From: Vannielia litorea
GTDB taxonomy: Bacteria > Pseudomonadota > Alphaproteobacteria > Rhodobacterales > Rhodobacteraceae
Direction of reading: 5' to 3'
Assembly: GCF_900142295.1 (NCBI RefSeq)
Contig: NZ_FSRL01000001.1
Location: 1,364,001-1,428,000, forward strand
Length of the DNA: 64,000 bases
In this document: positions 59,410-64,000 of the stretch, one piece after another
Layout: every line of letters begins with the position of its first letter
Position numbering within the stretch: position 1 is the first letter of the stretch
The notes under the pieces: generated by a model
What the model saw: only the letters and a program-made list of their open reading frames with translations
The model's database searches: none
What the model was told of the DNA's origin: nothing
Program-made: the position numbers and the translations under genes

Positions 59410-61269
59410 ATGGCCACGATCAATGGCAACGACACCGATGAAACCATCCAGGGCACGGATGAGAACGATGTCATCAATGCGGCGGGGGGCAATGACCGGG
59501 TCTCCGGGGAAGGCGGCGACGACACCATAAATGGCGGCGACGGCAATGACGTGATCTTCGGCGATGCGGGCGAGGGCACGGCCCCCGGCAATGACGCGAC
59601 GCCCCTGCAGCTTTCGATCTTCAATGTGCGGCCGGGCAGCGAGACAGCCTCTGCGGCAAACAGCGCAACGCCGGGCGACAGCGTGATCTACGACCGCGTG
59701 GCCACGCTCGATGACGGCACCAGCATCTCGGCCCGGCTCGTGCTGGTCAGCGTGTCGGATTCGCGGCTGCAGGTGGATCTCGCCAGTGGCAACGGCTCGG
59801 AGATCCTGCTGAACGGCGGCAACAGCCGGTTCCGGGCAGGGGACGAGGCGACCTTCCGGCTCGAGTTCTTCAACCCGGTCACGGGCGAACCGGTGGCGCT
59901 CAACTCCACCGCCACCTTCAACGATCTCGACCAGAACAGCGCGACCGACTTCGAGGCGGTGACGCTGGATGCAGGCAGCTTCGGTGCCTATGGCACGGCG
60001 GCCGACACATCGCTCGCGGTGAGCTCCGGCGCCGGGTTCGTGACCGCGCGCGGCACCGAGGCCAACACCCCCAGCGACCAGGACGCCTGGTTCTCTGCGG
60101 AATTCGACAACCGCACAGCGATCGAGTTCACCCTGACGACGCGCAGCACGCAGTCGGGCTTCTCGATGAACGGAGACCTGATCGACGACGTGATCGTCGA
60201 GCCGATCCCGGACGGGAACGACACGCTCTTCGGCGGGGCCGGCAACGACACGATCTACGGCCAGGGCGGCAATGACGTGATCGACGGCGGCAGCGGCAAC
60301 GACGTGATCGAGGGCGGCACTGGCGATGACGTGATCACCGCGGGCGACGGGTTTGACCTGGTCAACGGCGGCGCAGGCAACGACGAGATTCACGGCGGCG
60401 GCGACAACGACGTGCTCTCGGGCGGCGACGATGCCGACACGATCTTTGTCGACAGCCTCGGCTCGGCGGGGGTGAACAACACCACTGTCAACGGCGGATC
60501 GGGTGGCGACGATTGGGACGTGCTCAACCTCGGCGGTTTGCGCAGCCAGGGATTCAAGATCACGAACCTCGTGCAAAATCCTGAAAACAATGGGACTCCA
60601 GGGTTCAACGGGCAGGTGCAGCTGTTCAACGAGAGCACCGGGCAGTGGGCCAACATCACCTTCACCGACATCGAGGAGATCATCCCCTGCTTCACGCCGG
60701 GCACGAGGATCGCCACCGCCAGGGGCGAGGTGCCGGTCGAGCGGCTGAAGGCGGGTGACCGGGTGATGACCCGCGACCATGGCTTGCAGAGGATCCGCTG
60801 GGTCGGACGCAAGACGCTGGGTGCGGCGCAGCTGGCCCGCCAGCCCGAGCTGCGGCCGGTGCTGGTGACCAAGGGCGCAATGGGGCAGGGGCTGCCGGAG
60901 CGCGACATGATGGTTAGCCCGCAGCATCGGATGCTGGTGACGGGGGACCGTGCCGCGCTGTGGTTCGAGGATCGCGAGGTTCTGGTGGCCGCGCTGCACC
61001 TGGTGAACGGCGGCACCATCCGCCGGGCCGAGGTGGAAGAGGTGACCTATATCCACATACTCTTCGACCAACACGAGGTGGTGCTCTCCGACGGGGCCTG
61101 GACCGAGAGCTTTCAGCCCGGCGACCGGACCCTGGCCGGGCTGGACGGGGCCGCGCGCGCCGAGGTGCTGGCGCTCTTCCCCGACCTGGCGGAAGCCGAG
61201 GGGCGTGACGGATACCTGGCCGCGCGTCGCGTGCTGAAGCGCCACGAGGCCGCCCTGGTCGCCGTCTGA
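59410..61269 (+). CDS. RTX-type calcium-binding protein with C-terminal Hint domain (2)
   Basis: A 619-residue protein. It has a short RTX block (about 8-56, GGNDRVSGEGGDDTINGGDG), a beta-rich domain (about 62-262), a second RTX block (about 268-350) and a Hint_2 domain from Cys427 (CFTPGTRIATARGEVPVERL) with His506. The Hint parts of proteins 1 and 2 are close homologues throughout, ending in the same FDQHEVVLSDGAWTESFQPG block. The start at MATINGNDTDETIQG is preferred to an ATG 75 bases upstream. No signal peptide. Confidence 0.9.
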   Translation: MATINGNDTDETIQGTDENDVINAAGGNDRVSGEGGDDTINGGDGNDVIFGDAGEGTAPGNDATPLQLSIFNVRPGSETASAANSATPGDSVIYDRVATLDDGTSISARLVLVSVSDSRLQVDLASGNGSEILLNGGNSRFRAGDEATFRLEFFNPVTGEPVALNSTATFNDLDQNSATDFEAVTLDAGSFGAYGTAADTSLAVSSGAGFVTARGTEANTPSDQDAWFSAEFDNRTAIEFTLTTRSTQSGFSMNGDLIDDVIVEPIPDGNDTLFGGAGNDTIYGQGGNDVIDGGSGNDVIEGGTGDDVITAGDGFDLVNGGAGNDEIHGGGDNDVLSGGDDADTIFVDSLGSAGVNNTTVNGGSGGDDWDVLNLGGLRSQGFKITNLVQNPENNGTPGFNGQVQLFNESTGQWANITFTDIEEIIPCFTPGTRIATARGEVPVERLKAGDRVMTRDHGLQRIRWVGRKTLGAAQLARQPELRPVLVTKGAMGQGLPERDMMVSPQHRMLVTGDRAALWFEDREVLVAALHLVNGGTIRRAEVEEVTYIHILFDQHEVVLSDGAWTESFQPGDRTLAGLDGAARAEVLALFPDLAEAEGRDGYLAARRVLKRHEAALVAV

Positions 61270-61548
61270 TCCGCCACGGGACCTTGCTCATCCGGGGGTT
61301 GACTGGCTCCCCGGGTGACGCCGGGAAAACTCTTCTAGTGATTGAAAACAGGGGCATTTTCGCGCCTCTTGCCTTATTTCTGCCGCGATAAAACCCCTCG
61401 GTCTTCAGCATTTCTCAAAGTTTCGCCGCTTTAGTCGCGCATATCTCCTCGCGTGCGAGCCCGAACGGCCTCGCAGAGTAGGGACAATCGGCTGAGAAGG
61501 GTGCGCAGACACCTGCATGAGCTGGACAGCGCGAGCAGGACACCGACG
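61270..61548. promoter_or_regulatory. Intergenic region between RTX genes 2 and 3
   Basis: A 279-bp gap with an AT-richer patch near 61320-61440, likely containing the promoter of the third RTX gene, and GCAGGACA shortly before its ATG. No gene or terminator with a T run is visible. Confidence 0.4.
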
Positions 61549-64000
61549 ATGGCGATTGGGTACAGGGTAAACCTTGGTGACGGGACGTTGCAGACCGGCG
61601 ACAGCATTGTCGGCGGGATGGAGGCCTTCTCTGTCGACGAGGTCATCGGGACCGGGCAGTGGCGCTGGACCGGCACCTACACCGGAAACGGCTCAACCTA
61701 CACCAACATCACCGACAGCGGCACCTACTACCTGGCCACCGACGGCAACGTCTATTTCGTGCCGGACAACTACTTCATCAGCTCGATCACCTCGGCGACC
61801 GCCACCAGCGCGCCCACCTATACGCCGCCCGTCGCCGGGCCGGTCGATGGCACCAGCGGCGACGATGTGATCGACGGCCGCTTCGAGGATGCGCAGGGCG
61901 ACGAGATCAGCGGCAATGGCAACGTCATCAACGCTGGAGCGGGCAACGACACCATCGTGGCCGGGGCCGGCAACGACACGATCAACGGCGGCTCCGGTGC
62001 CGACACGATCCATGCCGGCAGCGGCAACGACACCATCTCGGGCGGTGACGGCAACGATATCATCCACGCCGACAACGCCCCGGTCTCCGCCACGAACGAG
62101 GCGCTGAACTGGACCGACCAGGTCGGCAGCGGCACAAATCTTGCCGCAGGCTTCACCCAGAACACCGGCACGATGAACGTGTCGGTGCGCATCGACGACG
62201 ATGGCGGGCTGAACGCGGCCGAGGTGTCGAACAGCACGCAATACGTAAACACCGGCCAGGGCGAGACCTTTGCCAACAACTCCTCGCTCTTTCTGGGCGG
62301 CGACGGCGCATCCAACACCGGCTTCTCCAACACCGGCACGGTGACGATCGACTTCAACGCGATTGCCGGGTCGGGCATGTCGAACCAGGTGGGCAACGTC
62401 CGGTTCCGGATCAACGACATCGACCAGGGCGGGTGGGACGACCTGATCACCGTGGTTGCCTATGACGCGCAGGGCAACAAGGTGCCGGTCACCTTCCGGC
62501 TCGACGGCGACGACAGCATGTATGACGCCGACACGATCAACGGGGCCGGCAGCAACTCCGCCGCCGACGTGGGTGGCTCGGCGCTCATCACCGTGACCGG
62601 GCCGGTGGCGCAGATCATCATCGCCTATCAGAACGATGGCAGCTCGGGGCAGGCGCTCTGGATCACCGATGTCGAGTTCACCACCATCCCCGACAGTGCC
62701 GCGGGCAATGACACCGTGTCCGGCGGGGCCGGGAACGACCAGATCTTCGGCTACGGCGGCAACGACACGCTCGATGGCGGCACCGGCAACGACATCATCG
62801 ACGGCGGCACCGGCAATGACGTGATCACCGGCGGCTCGGGCAACGACACGATGAGTGGCGGGGCGGGCGACGACGGTTTCATCCTCGGCAACAGCTTTGG
62901 CACCGATACCATCGTCGGTGGCGAGAGCGGCGAGACCGCAGGCGACAGAATCGACGCCAGCGCGGTGACCCAGAACCTCACCGTCAACCTGACCAGCCCG
63001 GAGAGCGGCACGATCACCGGCACCGGCAGCAATGCCAGCTTCAGCGAGATCGAGCGGGTCACGCTGGGCAGCGGCAATGACACGGTCACCGGCTCCTCGG
63101 GCAACGACTACATTGCCACCGGTGCGGGCGCCGATACCGTCACGATGGGCGCGGGCAACGATACCGTGCTCCTCGGCGCCGGCGATGGTGCGGTGGATAC
63201 CGTGGTGTTCGGCAACGGCCACGGCCAGGACCGGATCGAGGGCTTCGAGGCGCCCACCGCCAATGGCGACGGCACCTTTGCCGGGCGCGACCAGATCAAC
63301 GTGAGCGGGCTCAACGATGCCGGGGGCAACCCCGTTTCGGTGCATGATGTCGTCGTCACCAACGACGGTTCCGGCAACGCGGTGCTGACCTTCCCCAATG
63401 GCGAGAGCCTGACGCTGGTGGGCGTCAGCCCCGCCGTGGCCGCCCAGCCGATGTGGTTGATCGCCGCCGGAATCCCGGGGGACGGGATCGTCAGCGGCAC
63501 CGCCGGGAACGACGTGATCAACGGCACCTACACGGGCGACCCCCACGGCGACATGGTGGACGCGGGCGACGCGATCCTGCCGGGCGAGACGGGCAATGAC
63601 GACATCATCCAGGCCGGGGCCGGGAACGACACCATCTATGCCGGCCTCGGCAATGACGAGGTTTATGGCGAGGCCGGTGACGACACTGTCATGCTGGAGA
63701 ACGGCTTCGGCAACGACATCATCGTGGGCGGCGAGACCGGGGAGACCACGGGCGACACGCTCAACGCCTCGCTCGTGAGCGGCAACCAGACGGTCACCTT
63801 CAGCGGTGGCGAATCCGGTACGCTGACGGTGGGCGGCAACACCGCGACCTTCAGCGAGATCGAGGCGGTGGTGACCGGCTCCGGCAATGACGTGGTCACG
63901 GGCGGCGCGGGCAACCAGACCGTCTATACCGGCGCGGGCAACGACAGCATCGCGCTCGGCGCGGGCAACGACGCGATCTATGCCGGCACCGGCGACGACA
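61549..64000 (+). CDS. RTX-type calcium-binding protein (3), 3' end outside the window
   Basis: A frame of at least 817 codons open to the window edge. It starts MAIGYRVNLGDGTLQTGDSI, an N-terminal domain of about 90 residues. RTX repeats (about 104-174) and a lectin-like module (about 184-381, VRFRINDIDQGGWDDLITVV) homologous to that in RTX protein 1 follow. More RTX blocks follow, with a spacer at 655-684 (NGTYTGDPHGDMVDAGDAIL) nearly identical to protein 1. A ~95-residue unit (GGESGETAGD...) occurs at about 447-545 and again from about 719. A C-terminal Hint domain is expected but not seen. Confidence 0.88.
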   Translation, partial: MAIGYRVNLGDGTLQTGDSIVGGMEAFSVDEVIGTGQWRWTGTYTGNGSTYTNITDSGTYYLATDGNVYFVPDNYFISSITSATATSAPTYTPPVAGPVDGTSGDDVIDGRFEDAQGDEISGNGNVINAGAGNDTIVAGAGNDTINGGSGADTIHAGSGNDTISGGDGNDIIHADNAPVSATNEALNWTDQVGSGTNLAAGFTQNTGTMNVSVRIDDDGGLNAAEVSNSTQYVNTGQGETFANNSSLFLGGDGASNTGFSNTGTVTIDFNAIAGSGMSNQVGNVRFRINDIDQGGWDDLITVVAYDAQGNKVPVTFRLDGDDSMYDADTINGAGSNSAADVGGSALITVTGPVAQIIIAYQNDGSSGQALWITDVEFTTIPDSAAGNDTVSGGAGNDQIFGYGGNDTLDGGTGNDIIDGGTGNDVITGGSGNDTMSGGAGDDGFILGNSFGTDTIVGGESGETAGDRIDASAVTQNLTVNLTSPESGTITGTGSNASFSEIERVTLGSGNDTVTGSSGNDYIATGAGADTVTMGAGNDTVLLGAGDGAVDTVVFGNGHGQDRIEGFEAPTANGDGTFAGRDQINVSGLNDAGGNPVSVHDVVVTNDGSGNAVLTFPNGESLTLVGVSPAVAAQPMWLIAAGIPGDGIVSGTAGNDVINGTYTGDPHGDMVDAGDAILPGETGNDDIIQAGAGNDTIYAGLGNDEVYGEAGDDTVMLENGFGNDIIVGGETGETTGDTLNASLVSGNQTVTFSGGESGTLTVGGNTATFSEIEAVVTGSGNDVVTGGAGNQTVYTGAGNDSIALGAGNDAIYAGTGDD

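Noticed and set aside
59383..63546. Long minus-strand open frames (about 620 codons each) opposite RTX genes 2 and 3
   Set aside because: Same antisense artefact as above; the plus-strand products have clear RTX and Hint domains.

Overview
The window is a stretch of a GC-rich alphaproteobacterial chromosome, most likely a marine Rhodobacterales (Roseobacter-group) bacterium. The evidence is the gene set and its order: ctrA next to the CtrA regulator sciP; usg beside gyrA; a GTTC-N7-GTTC type SOS box; an uppS-cdsA-dxr-rseP-bamA-skp-fabZ-lpxA-lpxI-lpxB run that uses lpxI and lacks lpxD; and long Hint-domain RTX proteins. Most of the window is ordinary core chromosome. Several genes appear to use TTG starts (permease at 1532, aroK, the dipeptide-type ATPase, dxr, lpxI, the LuxR-type gene).

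Layout. 1-1.3 kb: end of rplM and rpsI with a terminator, then a small unknown gene. 1.3-4.3 kb: polyamine-type ABC transporter (two permeases and an ATPase, no binding protein) behind a good sigma-70-like promoter and a leader hairpin. 4.4-8.8 kb: xerD, a secreted helical protein and a 44-residue membrane protein on the minus strand, divergent from aroK-aroB. 8.9-11.4 kb: an unknown gene, ssb, a lytic transglycosylase and a membrane-anchored protein. 11.4-19.1 kb: a dipeptide-type ABC transporter (minus strand) with an AraC-type regulator and a candidate operator. 19.3-32.6 kb: miaA, pyrH-frr and the envelope-biogenesis cluster. 32.7-35.6 kb: accessory-looking patch with a secreted unknown, two paralogous small ORFs, a glycine-rich repeat protein and a membrane-tethered LuxR-type regulator. 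35.6-42.5 kb: mnmA, sciP, ctrA, ligA, recG. 42.5-43.2 kb: a small locus with a LexA-type box, a 36-residue membrane peptide, a foldable RNA, a strong terminator and a 19-bp tandem repeat array. 43.2-54.6 kb: NifU-like protein, hisI, gluQ, trmFO, a beta-barrel candidate, LysR, gyrA, usg, dsbB, a YqaA-type protein, a zinc peptidase and tRNA-Leu(CAA). 54.6-64 kb: a 1-kb non-coding stretch, then three consecutive RTX-type proteins, the last cut by the window end.

How the genes work together. The uppS-to-lpxB run builds the envelope: undecaprenyl carrier, CDP-diacylglycerol, isoprenoid precursor, outer-membrane protein assembly and lipid A. SciP and CtrA form a cell-cycle/motility regulatory pair. 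The dipeptide-type transporter and the AraC protein are probably a regulated uptake module. The RTX genes encode calcium-binding exported proteins, two of them with a C-terminal Hint domain; no type I secretion genes are present here.

The best candidate for something undescribed is the 42.5-43.2 kb locus: a perfect alphaproteobacterial SOS box plus a near-match box, upstream of a 36-residue single-span membrane peptide. This is the architecture of SOS-induced division inhibitors such as Caulobacter SidA. It is followed by a structured RNA candidate and a nine-copy 19-bp minisatellite. All of this is inference from sequence alone and needs homology and RNA data.
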